A DNA stretch of 64,000 nucleotides, taken from NCBI RefSeq assembly GCF_000425505.1, contig NZ_KE384393.1, positions 164,795 through 228,794 of the forward strand, written 5' to 3'. Below the pieces are notes generated by a model that searched no databases, was not told the DNA's origin, and saw only the letters and a list, made by a program, of their open reading frames with translations. Both the position numbers and the translations under genes were made by a program. Shown here piece by piece: positions 1 through 7,588 of this stretch; the first letter of the stretch is position 1; the number at the start of each line of letters is the position of its first letter. This DNA is from Flavobacterium frigidarium DSM 17623 (GTDB lineage: Bacteria; Bacteroidota; Bacteroidia; Flavobacteriales; Flavobacteriaceae).

Positions 1-100
1 CGTTTGACATGTTGGGAGTTATGAATTTATTTAGAAAGTAAAAATTGATGCTTAAATAGTGTTGAATCCCAGTTAGTTGTACGTTTTTTAAATCCTAATT

Positions 101-448
101 TTAAAAAAGTTCCAATTGTTGCGAAGGTTTATCTGGTTCTACAGCTTTCTTTCCATAAAAAAGTTCCATCATCCCAAATTGTTTGTCGGTTATTTGCATT
201 ACGCCAATTTTGCCGTATTCGGGTAAACTATTTCTAATTCGCTTCGTATGTACTTCGGCATTTTCTCTACTAGCACAAAAGCGCATGTAGATGGAAAATT
301 GAAACATAGAGAATCCATCGTCCAATAATTTCTTGCGAAATCCACTGGCAATTTTACGCTCTTTGCGTGTTTCTGTAGGCAGGTCAAAAAATACTAATAT
401 CCACAAACTTCTATACTGGTTTAATCGGGTGTAATGTTCATCATACAT
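101..448 (-). CDS. cas2: CRISPR-associated endonuclease Cas2 (type II-C)
   Basis: Small ferredoxin-fold Cas2 that bridges two Cas1 dimers in the spacer-integration complex. The 115-aa length fits the family. The first strand ([12 protein letters not shown], about residues 16-27) carries the conserved Asp after the hydrophobic strand, and the FQFSIYMRF and [11 protein letters not shown] segments match type II Cas2 proteins. The gene is last in the leftward cas9-cas1-cas2 order and its start overlaps the cas1 stop by 8 bp, so the two are translationally coupled. The 100 bases downstream to the window edge hold no recognisable CRISPR repeat. Identity is secure from sequence plus context; the subtype comes from neighbouring cas9 and the absence of csn2 and cas4. 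Confidence 0.96.
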   Translation of the reverse strand: MYDEHYTRLNQYRSLWILVFFDLPTETRKERKIASGFRKKLLDDGFSMFQFSIYMRFCASRENAEVHTKRIRNSLPEYGKIGVMQITDKQFGMMELFYGKKAVEPDKPSQQLELF

Positions 449-1337
449 ATGCAGGGTATAAAATTTTCCTTGCTGTTCCTTCGAAGCATTCGTTCAAAGA
501 ATGTGTTGTTCTACTCATGGCTACCATCAACGGACTATTCTTACCGTCTATAAATACATCAATGGTTGCAATATTTAGTAATTGTTTTTTTATTTCGATT
601 GTCAATTCATCATAACAATCTTCTGTTTCCATAATGTGACAGACTATTAAATCAACATAGGGTCGATACGGTTCCATAATGTCGTCAGCCAGACAATAAG
701 CGTTGTACTTATTGCGATGAAAAATTCCAAGTGTAGGTAACATGCCTGAGCTTACAATAGCGCGGGCAGTTATAGCTCTCAGTATTGCGTACCCATAGTT
801 TAGTAGGTTATTTGGCGCAACACCCTTTTGACCTCGAGTGAAATTTTCAACAGTAATAAGATTTTGCCAATAGAACACGGCTGCTCTCGATTCGTGATTT
901 AGTGCATCTCCTGAGGTTACTTCCTTCGACCAAATTTCCATTTTTCGACACGGAATTCCTTTTTCTTTTAGCAAGCCCGCTTGGTTCATTATTTTGGCAC
1001 TAATCGTTTGTTGCCATAAATTTTTTTTGAGCGGGACAGAGGCATTAATTTGGTTTTTAAATCGTTCGCTTTGCTCTGTGTGACCATTCAATGGCATCAA
1101 TAACCCAATAGGTAGATGATATTGATCGCAATTAATTAGTGCTACATTATTGTTTGTTAGTTTTTCAAGTAAGCCATTGGTAATAGTTATTTGTTGGTTT
1201 TCCAGAACAATCACACCAATATCTTCAATCGCTACTGTTTTAGTCTCTTGTTCTTTATCAGGATAAGAGATTACTATTTGTTCATTTTTGGTACTCAGAT
1301 AAGCTGGGTTGCCAAAGAAAAGCGTTCGTTTGATCAT
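441..1337 (-). CDS. cas1: CRISPR-associated endonuclease Cas1 (type II-C)
   Basis: Integrase subunit of the adaptation complex, which inserts new spacers at the leader end of the array. The 298-aa length is typical of type II Cas1. Likely metal ligands are visible: E149 in the HES motif, H207 in GIFHRNKYN, and the acidic cluster D218-E222 in [11 protein letters not shown]. The NYGYAILRA helix typical of Cas1 is at about 180-188. Its stop overlaps the cas2 start. It is separated from cas9 by about 1.16 kb of repeats and a transposase gene, so it may be transcribed by read-through from cas9 or from its own promoter; I see no strong terminator hairpin with a T tract just upstream. Confidence 0.96.
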   Translation of the reverse strand: MIKRTLFFGNPAYLSTKNEQIVISYPDKEQETKTVAIEDIGVIVLENQQITITNGLLEKLTNNNVALINCDQYHLPIGLLMPLNGHTEQSERFKNQINASVPLKKNLWQQTISAKIMNQAGLLKEKGIPCRKMEIWSKEVTSGDALNHESRAAVFYWQNLITVENFTRGQKGVAPNNLLNYGYAILRAITARAIVSSGMLPTLGIFHRNKYNAYCLADDIMEPYRPYVDLIVCHIMETEDCYDELTIEIKKQLLNIATIDVFIDGKNSPLMVAMSRTTHSLNECFEGTARKILYPAYV

Positions 1338-1646
1338 TTTTTTGGTTTTAAATTAATAATCCTATTTTAATGATTTACAATATGTTTCGGCTAAAGCCAG
1401 TATGGAATGTTTTACTGTTGAATGGGTTGAACCCCATACCTCTTGAAAATTTAAATTGTCATCATTTGTAAAATGGCTCTAGGATTAGACTGTCTCCAGC
1501 TATTGCATTGCGTCTACAATATTTTGAACCTTCTATAATTGAAAATGTTGATTGTCATCATTTTTAAATTGTCTATAGCATTGAATGCCTCCAGCTTTAG
1601 CTGGAGGGAAATAAATTGATATTTATAAATTGGCTTTAGCCAAAAT
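1338..1646. repeat. Non-coding stretch with REP-like palindromes between cas1 and the transposase
   Basis: This 309-bp gap has two recognisable repeat units. The first (about 1385-1447) opens with the palindrome core GGCTAAAGCC and ends with the inverted repeat GGGTTGAACCCC. The second (1588-1643) starts with an 8-bp-stem hairpin, CCTCCAGC-TTTA-GCTGGAGG at 1588-1607, and ends with TTGGC-TTTA-GCCAA at 1630-1643, immediately beside the transposase stop codon. Related units recur at 2109-2173, 2355-2412 and 2421-2484. No credible protein gene is visible here; the open frame on the minus strand across 1514-1756 is low-complexity and overlaps the transposase gene. Confidence 0.75.
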
Positions 1647-2078
1647 CTATTCTTTTGGGAAATTATATTTAACAATAAACTCATCATATTCTTCTTGGAA
1701 TGTTTGTTTGGCGTGATGTTGTTCTTGATTTTTAATATAGTTGCGCACTCTGTCAATCATAGATTCCGATACGGATACAGCAAAATATTCATCTTGCCAT
1801 TCAAATTTACCTTTACACAAATTGTTTTTATTGATCCAAAAAGAGGATTCTCCTTTTATGAGCTGCATAGTTTTTTGAATGGTTTGATCGGCTCCCAATG
1901 AAACTAAGCAATGGCAATGATCAGCATAACCATTTACAAAATCAACAAAAACCCCTTTCTCCTTTGCATTTTCTTTAATATGATTCCAAACTTTCTGCCG
2001 TAGTTCTTTATTGTCCAAAAAAGGAAATCTATTTTTTGTACTCCAAACAAAATGAATATAGGTTTTGATGTATGGCAT
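1647..2078 (-). CDS. REP-associated tyrosine transposase-like protein (IS200/Y1 HUH superfamily)
   Basis: Single-strand-specific HUH nuclease of the Y1 transposase superfamily, 143 aa. The start MPYIKTYIHFVWSTKNR is typical of this family in Bacteroidota. The metal-binding HUH pair is H54-C-H56 in DHCHCLVSL, and the likely nucleophile is Y114 in VRNYIKNQ; the FEWQDEYFAVSVS strand lies between them. It has no TnpB partner. The flanks carry palindromic REP-like units rather than simple IS ends, which points to a RAYT (TnpA-REP) rather than an ordinary IS200. It lies in the cas operon between cas1 and cas9 and reads in the same direction. All catalytic residues appear intact, so it may be active; domestication is possible but not shown. 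Confidence 0.88.
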   Translation of the reverse strand: MPYIKTYIHFVWSTKNRFPFLDNKELRQKVWNHIKENAKEKGVFVDFVNGYADHCHCLVSLGADQTIQKTMQLIKGESSFWINKNNLCKGKFEWQDEYFAVSVSESMIDRVRNYIKNQEQHHAKQTFQEEYDEFIVKYNFPKE

Positions 2079-2498
2079 AATTAGTTGTTTTTGATATAAA
2101 TAATTGTTTTTTGGCTAAAGCCCTCATCTTATGCTTTCATTGTTTTGAATGGGTTAAAACCCAATCCTATTGATTTATCATCTTACTCGACAATCTTTGT
2201 CAAATCAATTGTCTCCTGATTTATCTGGAGGAAACCCAATCCTATTGAATCCATCAGAATCGATATTCATTGTCAATCAATTGCCTACAGCCGAATGAGT
2301 TAACACCCAATCCTGATGAATCCATCAGAATCGATAATCATTGTTAATCAATTGCCTCCAGCTTTAGCTGGAGGTAATTGATTAATTATTGGAAGGATTG
2401 GCTTTAGCCGAAACAGTTATTTTGGCTAAAGCCCTCTTTTTGTGTTTGTATATTTTAGATTGGGTTAAAACATAATCCTATTGAATCCAATATTTTTA
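2079..2498. repeat. REP-like and tandem degenerate repeats between the transposase and cas9
   Basis: This 420-bp non-coding stretch is almost entirely repeats. Unit type A (TTTGGCTAAAGCC, about 25 bp, then GGGTTAAAACCC and AATCCTATTGA) occurs at 2109-2173 and 2421-2484. Unit type B (CCTCCAGC-TTTA-GCTGGAGG followed by TTGGCTTTAGCCGAA) is at 2355-2412. Between them lie two tandem copies, about 57 bp each, of a segment starting CCCAATCCT and ending AATTGCCT(C/A)CAGC (2235-2290 and 2307-2362), plus a more decayed copy from 2160. Copies of A and B sit next to each other in inverse orientation (cores GGCTAAAGCC and GGCTTTAGCC), as in BIME-like clusters. The last A unit ends 14 bp from the cas9 stop codon. 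Confidence 0.8.
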
Positions 2499-5400
2499 TT
2501 AATATTCTCCTATCTGAACAATTTTACCTAAATGGTTGATTCGGACTTTTATAATGTCTTTTAAATTGTTGGCACTTTGAATTACTCGAAATGTTATTCC
2601 TTTTAACTCTTTTGGTGTTTCAATTTGTGTTTCTAGATGATGTCTGAACCAAAATCCTGATAACAGAGAACCAAATTTCTGAACCCTAAAAATATTAGGA
2701 CTAATCAAATGATAATTGATTGGATTTTGTAAATCCATTTCATGAGGATTAAAACCATCAGATGGAAATATAAAAAACTCATTTTGTTTCATGGAGAATA
2801 GAAAGTCCCAACCTTTTTCATGGCTTTTATTAATTACCGATAATCCTAGATTTCGCCTGATAACCGCATCATAAAATGAAACCACTTCTTCCTGTAGATT
2901 TCCTTTTTCGTCTCTGTAAATGGCTACATGATGATTGTTTCCAGTACTAACAAAATCCACAGGCATCGGTTTTCCTTCTTGATCCAAAATTTCATTACCC
3001 AAATGGTCTTTTTTGGTATGCAAAGCCTGTGCATTGCTCACGCCACTAATAGTAACCCGTTTTATAGCAATTCCTTTTTCTTTGTTTTGCCAGATAGGGT
3101 TTTCGTCAAGATTTGAGAAAGCTTTTTTAGGGTCATTTGCAAACTCGGCTAAACGGTTTTCTAAAATAGTTTTTAATCCAGAGTCCATTACTTTAGCAAT
3201 ACTTTTTAAATCCTTAAAATTATCGGGTGTAATGTCTTTTCTAATCGTGTAATTGTCTTCTAGCCAAACTAATTTAACTTTTTCGGGAACAGTAATGTTA
3301 TCTTTTAAACTAATATAGATAGGTATTTTTGCCAATGAGTTTTTACCTGTAAAAGCTTTTTTGGGATCGTTTTCATTCTCTTCCAGTCGTTTTAAGAGTG
3401 CTTCACGGTAGACTTTATTGGCTACTTTAGCAATATGAGCGGCTGTAAAGTTGGCGTTTACTTTCTCTTCTTTGGTTTCATAACGCTGTAGTTTAGCATA
3501 AACCGTTTCTTTATGTAATTGACCTCTAGGTGTCAATTGTATTTTTGTTTGCGTTCCTCCGCTTTTTTTGGTTGTGTTTTTATTTTTGGTTACTACTTTG
3601 TTTTTAGCTTTGTACGAAATCAAAATACTTTCAAGTTGTTTTTTAGCTTCTTCTCTAAAGTTCTCCATCGGAGGGATGAAACGCAACTTATTATTTTTGT
3701 CTCTTTTTAAATATTTCGCTTCAATACCAATTATAGAATGAGAATTTTTATCACCTTGTGTTTTTGCATTCAAATTGTTTAAATATTGAATGTAAGCAGG
3801 TTTTGTGAAAGCAACTGTAATCGCATCCATGGCATGATGGCGGTGGTCGTTTCTCTTAGTCCAGTCTTTTATTTTATATAAGCGTTCTCCATTTTTGCCT
3901 TTTTCTTCATAGGTTAGACTCAGTTTTTCGTATTTCTCCCAATTAAGCTCTTTCATAACATCTACTAATTCCCAATCATCACGCAATTTATCAGTAACAC
4001 TACCAATAGTTGCGGTCACATTTCTAGAAACTTCGAGTAATATTTCTTTAGCCTTTTTTGCAATATATTGGGTTTCTCGTAACTGACGGTCAATAAAACC
4101 TTCGGGAATTTCATTGTCTGCCATCAAAAGTTTATTTTGCTTGGTGCGACTTATTTTACCAAACAAACTTTTTACTCTTTTTTCAAATTGGTCAAAATCT
4201 TCTGCAGATAATTTTTCTTGTAAAAAAGAATAAGCAGTTTTATTACTTTTATCAATATTTAGCTGGCGTTCGCAAATGGTTTTATTCGAAAAGCTATCAT
4301 CAAATAATCGTGATTTTGGTATAATATGTTCAATATCATAGTCTTTTGTAAATAATCTGGAAGCTTCAATGGTTTTGCCTGTATATATCGAAATTCCTTC
4401 TGTTTCTTTCCACAGTTTGTATCTTATGATATCGTTTCTAGTTACTCTAGGAATTCCAAATTCGGTACGGAGTAGTTGTCTAATTTTTTCGTGTTCGGCT
4501 GTACTTTTATTGATAGTCTTTGTCATATCACTTCTTTGCTCGTTGTTTGCTTTTAACTCCCGAGCCAATTCTACTCTGATTTCATCAGGTTTACCCATTT
4601 CTGGGTCTGCAATAATTGCATTGATTACATTAATCATTTGGTTGAGTATTTTCTCAACTACTGGATTACGTAGGCTGTTCTTTTTTAATAATTCAAGTGT
4701 GTCTTTTAAAACACGATCATTATTTTGATCGGTAGTTAGCGAGGAGGAGTGATTGTAACCGCTCATTAAACAAGCTTTATCGTAAGTATGTCCATCCATC
4801 AAGTGAGGCAATGTTTTTTTTATAGCTTTGGCACTCAAACTACCATAATCGGCTTGTAGGCTAATATTCAATAGATAAGGAAGGTGGTTTTCTTTGAAAC
4901 CAAATTTATTTTTTAACGTTTCTTTCAATTTTTCATCATCTTCCGCTGCATATATTAAATGCCAAAATTGGTAATATCCTTGTTTATCAAAATCATTTCC
5001 TTGAATTTTTGGGTCAAAATCAAGTATAGCTGTACTTATTCCTAAATCAACAAAAGCAGATTTGAAAATTTGTTTGATATCTGATGAGTCTAGTTTAGAA
5101 AAATCCAATTCGTCATAACCTTCGAGAATTAAAATTTTCTCAAAAGCTTTAAAAATTTCGGTATTAGTTCTGTTACCTTCTATTTTTTTGAAATTGGCAG
5201 AATGGTTTCCTTTTTTTAAATCGCAAAAGGCCATCATTTGCACATCAGTCATATTTTCTTTAAACAGGAGCTCTTGTGCAATTATGTTTTTTAACTCTTC
5301 GTTTAAAACAAATGGTTCTTTGGTTGTTTCGTTTTTAATAACAATGTTATTCAAATTTTGCCAAATTCTAAAATCTTGAAATAGAGGTGATGATTTTGGA

Positions 5401-6560
5401 ATAGCTTTGTGGCCTTTTTCAAACTCGCAAAAGCTAACAAGATGCTTTTGAGATTTTAATTTTCTTTGATAGAAAATCGTAATATCTCTAACTTCAGTTT
5501 TTAGTTTGTCGGTTAATTCAGAATGAAATTTTGCTTGGGTTTCCCAAATTTTTTCAAATTCATCTAAATAATCTTGTCTATAAAATACCTGGTTTTTTAG
5601 TTTATTATGTGCATTTTCTTGTAGTTGTTTGTATTGGTATTGTCCAACAGTTTCTTGATTAAAATACAGTTCCTTGCTTCGATCACTAATAGCTCCTAAA
5701 TAACCACTCGATTGATTAATTTGATTGTTAATTTCAGTAATGATGTAAGCTAGGATTTTTAAATCCAGTTCGCTAGTCAATGCTTCAGACCTCCATTTGT
5801 AATGCTGCAGTTTTACTTCGTCTCTCGAACCTTTATTTTCGGTAAGTGGAATTTTTATTGTGTTGGTAAAGTATTGCGAAGTTTGGGTTCTTGTTTTTCC
5901 TTGAATATCGTCCAATAACTTTTCATTCATTTGTTCCGAATGAAATTGATTTTGAAAACGAACAATTCTCTCTAATTCTTTCTGTAAATCAGAACGATAA
6001 AAGTCAGGAATGAATTTCCCCCCTTTTGATAGCGAATTATAGACCCATTGACCAGGAGTTAAATTGTTTTCAAAGATTTCTTTGGCAATTTTCATTCCGT
6101 CAATCGCATCGCCTTCATCCGCAGATTTTGCTTTACGACTACTTTTATATCCTCTTTTTTTATTAAGCATTAATAAAACTTGCACTAATTCTTCTTTGCT
6201 TACTTTTTCAATAGCTGCTTTTGCTCGTAATTGATACGATGCAAAAGTACTGTTCGAACCATTTTCAGCGTAAACATAATGAGGGGGAATGAAATTTATT
6301 TTAGAAAAAATATCTAATAATGCATCTCTTCTCAATTTAAAACGTTGTAAGCCTCTTCTTGCTCCACGTTTTAAAGTTCTGTCAGCGTTTATCGAAATTG
6401 TATTTCCTTTCTTAAAGTCAGCTTCTTCATCTGAAGTTAATGGCACAATACGAACTCCTGTATTTACTATTGATGAAGTTTCTTTTTCGTTTTCAGATTC
6501 ATTTATAAATGACCATCCTATTGAGGTTGTCCCCAAATCCAATCCTAATATTTTCTTCAT
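2499..6560 (-). CDS. cas9: CRISPR-associated endonuclease Cas9 (type II-C, Bacteroidota type)
   Basis: RNA-guided DNA endonuclease of 1353 aa. RuvC-I is at the N-terminus (KKILGLDLGTTSIGW, D8), followed by an arginine-rich bridge helix at about 62-86 (RTLKRGARRGLQRFKLRR). RuvC-II is IRVELARE with E664. The HNH domain is YDIEHIIPKS with H745 and N768; the residue before the His is Glu rather than the Asp of SpCas9. RuvC-III is HRHHAMDA with H909 and D912. About 440 residues follow and should hold the wedge and PAM-interacting domains. All expected catalytic residues are present, so it should cut. The tracrRNA gene is divergent from its start. The PAM cannot be read from the sequence. Confidence 0.97.
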   Translation of the reverse strand: MKKILGLDLGTTSIGWSFINESENEKETSSIVNTGVRIVPLTSDEEADFKKGNTISINADRTLKRGARRGLQRFKLRRDALLDIFSKINFIPPHYVYAENGSNSTFASYQLRAKAAIEKVSKEELVQVLLMLNKKRGYKSSRKAKSADEGDAIDGMKIAKEIFENNLTPGQWVYNSLSKGGKFIPDFYRSDLQKELERIVRFQNQFHSEQMNEKLLDDIQGKTRTQTSQYFTNTIKIPLTENKGSRDEVKLQHYKWRSEALTSELDLKILAYIITEINNQINQSSGYLGAISDRSKELYFNQETVGQYQYKQLQENAHNKLKNQVFYRQDYLDEFEKIWETQAKFHSELTDKLKTEVRDITIFYQRKLKSQKHLVSFCEFEKGHKAIPKSSPLFQDFRIWQNLNNIVIKNETTKEPFVLNEELKNIIAQELLFKENMTDVQMMAFCDLKKGNHSANFKKIEGNRTNTEIFKAFEKILILEGYDELDFSKLDSSDIKQIFKSAFVDLGISTAILDFDPKIQGNDFDKQGYYQFWHLIYAAEDDEKLKETLKNKFGFKENHLPYLLNISLQADYGSLSAKAIKKTLPHLMDGHTYDKACLMSGYNHSSSLTTDQNNDRVLKDTLELLKKNSLRNPVVEKILNQMINVINAIIADPEMGKPDEIRVELARELKANNEQRSDMTKTINKSTAEHEKIRQLLRTEFGIPRVTRNDIIRYKLWKETEGISIYTGKTIEASRLFTKDYDIEHIIPKSRLFDDSFSNKTICERQLNIDKSNKTAYSFLQEKLSAEDFDQFEKRVKSLFGKISRTKQNKLLMADNEIPEGFIDRQLRETQYIAKKAKEILLEVSRNVTATIGSVTDKLRDDWELVDVMKELNWEKYEKLSLTYEEKGKNGERLYKIKDWTKRNDHRHHAMDAITVAFTKPAYIQYLNNLNAKTQGDKNSHSIIGIEAKYLKRDKNNKLRFIPPMENFREEAKKQLESILISYKAKNKVVTKNKNTTKKSGGTQTKIQLTPRGQLHKETVYAKLQRYETKEEKVNANFTAAHIAKVANKVYREALLKRLEENENDPKKAFTGKNSLAKIPIYISLKDNITVPEKVKLVWLEDNYTIRKDITPDNFKDLKSIAKVMDSGLKTILENRLAEFANDPKKAFSNLDENPIWQNKEKGIAIKRVTISGVSNAQALHTKKDHLGNEILDQEGKPMPVDFVSTGNNHHVAIYRDEKGNLQEEVVSFYDAVIRRNLGLSVINKSHEKGWDFLFSMKQNEFFIFPSDGFNPHEMDLQNPINYHLISPNIFRVQKFGSLLSGFWFRHHLETQIETPKELKGITFRVIQSANNLKDIIKVRINHLGKIVQIGEY

Positions 6561-6640
6561 TTTATGACTAATTTCTTGTTATTTGAAAGAATTGTTAAAT
6601 ATAAATATAAGAAAATTAAGATCATTACATAAAACAATAG

Positions 6641-6670
6641 TTGAATATTTAAAATATTTTTGTAATATTG
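6641..6670 (+). promoter_or_regulatory. Predicted tracrRNA promoter (Bacteroidota -33/-7)
   Basis: TTG at 6641-6643, a 19-nt spacer, and TAATATTG at 6663-6670 fit the Bacteroidota primary sigma consensus TTG-N17..23-TAnnTTTG with one mismatch. Transcription would start about 6674-6677, exactly at the beginning of the anti-repeat. It lies in the 80-100 bp shared with the divergent cas9 promoter, which is probably on the other strand around 6602-6637. Confidence 0.65.
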
Positions 6671-6673
6671 TCC

Positions 6674-6755
6674 TACAATTTTGAAGCAATTCACAATAAG
6701 GATTATTCCGTTGTGAAAACATTCAAGGCGGCCTCTTTAAAAGGGTCGCCTTTTT
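6674..6755 (+). ncRNA. tracrRNA for Cas9
   Basis: Trans-activating crRNA, divergent from cas9. The anti-repeat is about 6674-6696 (TACAATTTTGAAGCAATTC...); its complement predicts a CRISPR repeat beginning (G)TTGTGAATTGCTTC. A small nexus-like hairpin follows: CACAA (6692-6696) can pair with TTGTG (6711-6715) around a GGA-TTAT-TCC core. The RNA ends in a Rho-independent terminator at 6727-6755. The AAGGATTATTCCGTTGTG nexus form resembles tracrRNAs I recall from other Flavobacteriia II-C systems. Length is about 80 nt. Proof would be a matching repeat array, which must lie outside the window. Confidence 0.88.
6727..6755 (+). terminator. tracrRNA Rho-independent terminator
   Basis: A 7-bp stem, GGCGGCC (6727-6733) with GGTCGCC (6744-6750), including one G-U pair, has a 10-nt loop and is followed directly by TTTTT (6751-6755). 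Confidence 0.9.
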
Positions 6756-6780
6756 CATTTTAGAAATTTTGCCAAAAAAA

Positions 6781-6811
6781 AACTTCCAATCTCATTAAAA
6801 GATTGAAAGTT
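6781..6811 (-). terminator. aroE terminator
   Basis: On the minus strand AACTTTCAATCT and AGATTGGAAGTT form a 12-bp stem with one mismatch. A run of T follows (A tract at 6773-6780 on the plus strand). It sits just after the aroE stop and also separates that operon from tracrRNA, which is convergent to it. Confidence 0.85.
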
Positions 6812-6835
6812 ATATTTATTTTTTGTTGAAGTTTT

Positions 6836-7588
6836 TTATTTATTCCAAATCTCCCATGACTTTTCTGCTTGGTAGACAAGCATGTCGTAACCGTTTTTAG
6901 TTTGTGCTCCTTGTGCAGCTGCTTTACTTAAAAATTGTGTTACAGCAGGATTATAGATAAGGTCAAAAGCAATATGTTGTGGCGTAAAATACTGATACGG
7001 TACTGCAGGAAAGGCAGTGATATCAGGACTAGTTCCTACAGGTGTTGCATTAATTACAATAGTATGCTCTGTAAAAGCATCTTGATTTAAATCTTCATAC
7101 GAAATAGTGTTTTCATTTTTTATTCTTGATACAAACGTATACGTAATTCCCAACTCATCTAATGCAAAACAAACACCTTTTGATGCGCCTCCTGTTCCTA
7201 GGATTAGTGCCTTTTTATGATGTTCAGCTAGCAAGGGTTTTATTGCCTTTTTAAAACCGTAATAGTCGGTGTTATAACCTTTCAATTTACCATTACGGGT
7301 AAATTTTATTGTATTCACAGCACCAATAAGCTTGGCTTTTTTAGATAATTTGTCTAGAAAAGGGATTACAGCCTCCTTGTAAGGAATAGTTACATTTATG
7401 CCAGCCAATTCTTGATGGTTGTTCTCAATTAGCGTCTCAAATTCACTGATATCTTGTAGATCAAAGTTTTCGTAACTTAAATCGTTTAACGAACCAGATG
7501 CAAACTTTTCGGCAAAATAACCTTTCGAAAAAGAATAACTGATGTTTTTACCAAGTAAGCCAAATCTTTTTTTAGTACTCTCTGCCAT
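6836..7588 (-). CDS. aroE: Shikimate dehydrogenase
   Basis: NADPH-dependent reduction of 3-dehydroshikimate to shikimate in the aromatic amino acid pathway. The 250-aa length is normal or slightly short. The substrate-binding motif NVTIPYKE has catalytic K71, and NTDYYGF has D108. The Rossmann motif LGTGGASKG starts at about residue 129, and the C-terminal GYDMLVYQAEKSWEIW matches AroE. The start codon overlaps the stop of the upstream TPR gene (TAATG arrangement), so the two form one coupled operon; the terminator at 6781-6811 follows directly. Confidence 0.96.
   Translation of the reverse strand: MAESTKKRFGLLGKNISYSFSKGYFAEKFASGSLNDLSYENFDLQDISEFETLIENNHQELAGINVTIPYKEAVIPFLDKLSKKAKLIGAVNTIKFTRNGKLKGYNTDYYGFKKAIKPLLAEHHKKALILGTGGASKGVCFALDELGITYTFVSRIKNENTISYEDLNQDAFTEHTIVINATPVGTSPDITAFPAVPYQYFTPQHIAFDLIYNPAVTQFLSKAAAQGAQTKNGYDMLVYQAEKSWEIWNK

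Noticed and set aside
1514..1756. 80-aa minus-strand open frame overlapping the transposase gene
   Set aside because: Low-complexity Ile/Lys/Asn-rich translation across REP-like repeats, no family similarity; treated as a chance frame.
2160..2362. Direct-repeat pattern that could be read as a short CRISPR array
   Set aside because: Copies are degenerate over their full length with no unique spacers of constant size, and they do not match the repeat predicted by the tracrRNA anti-repeat.
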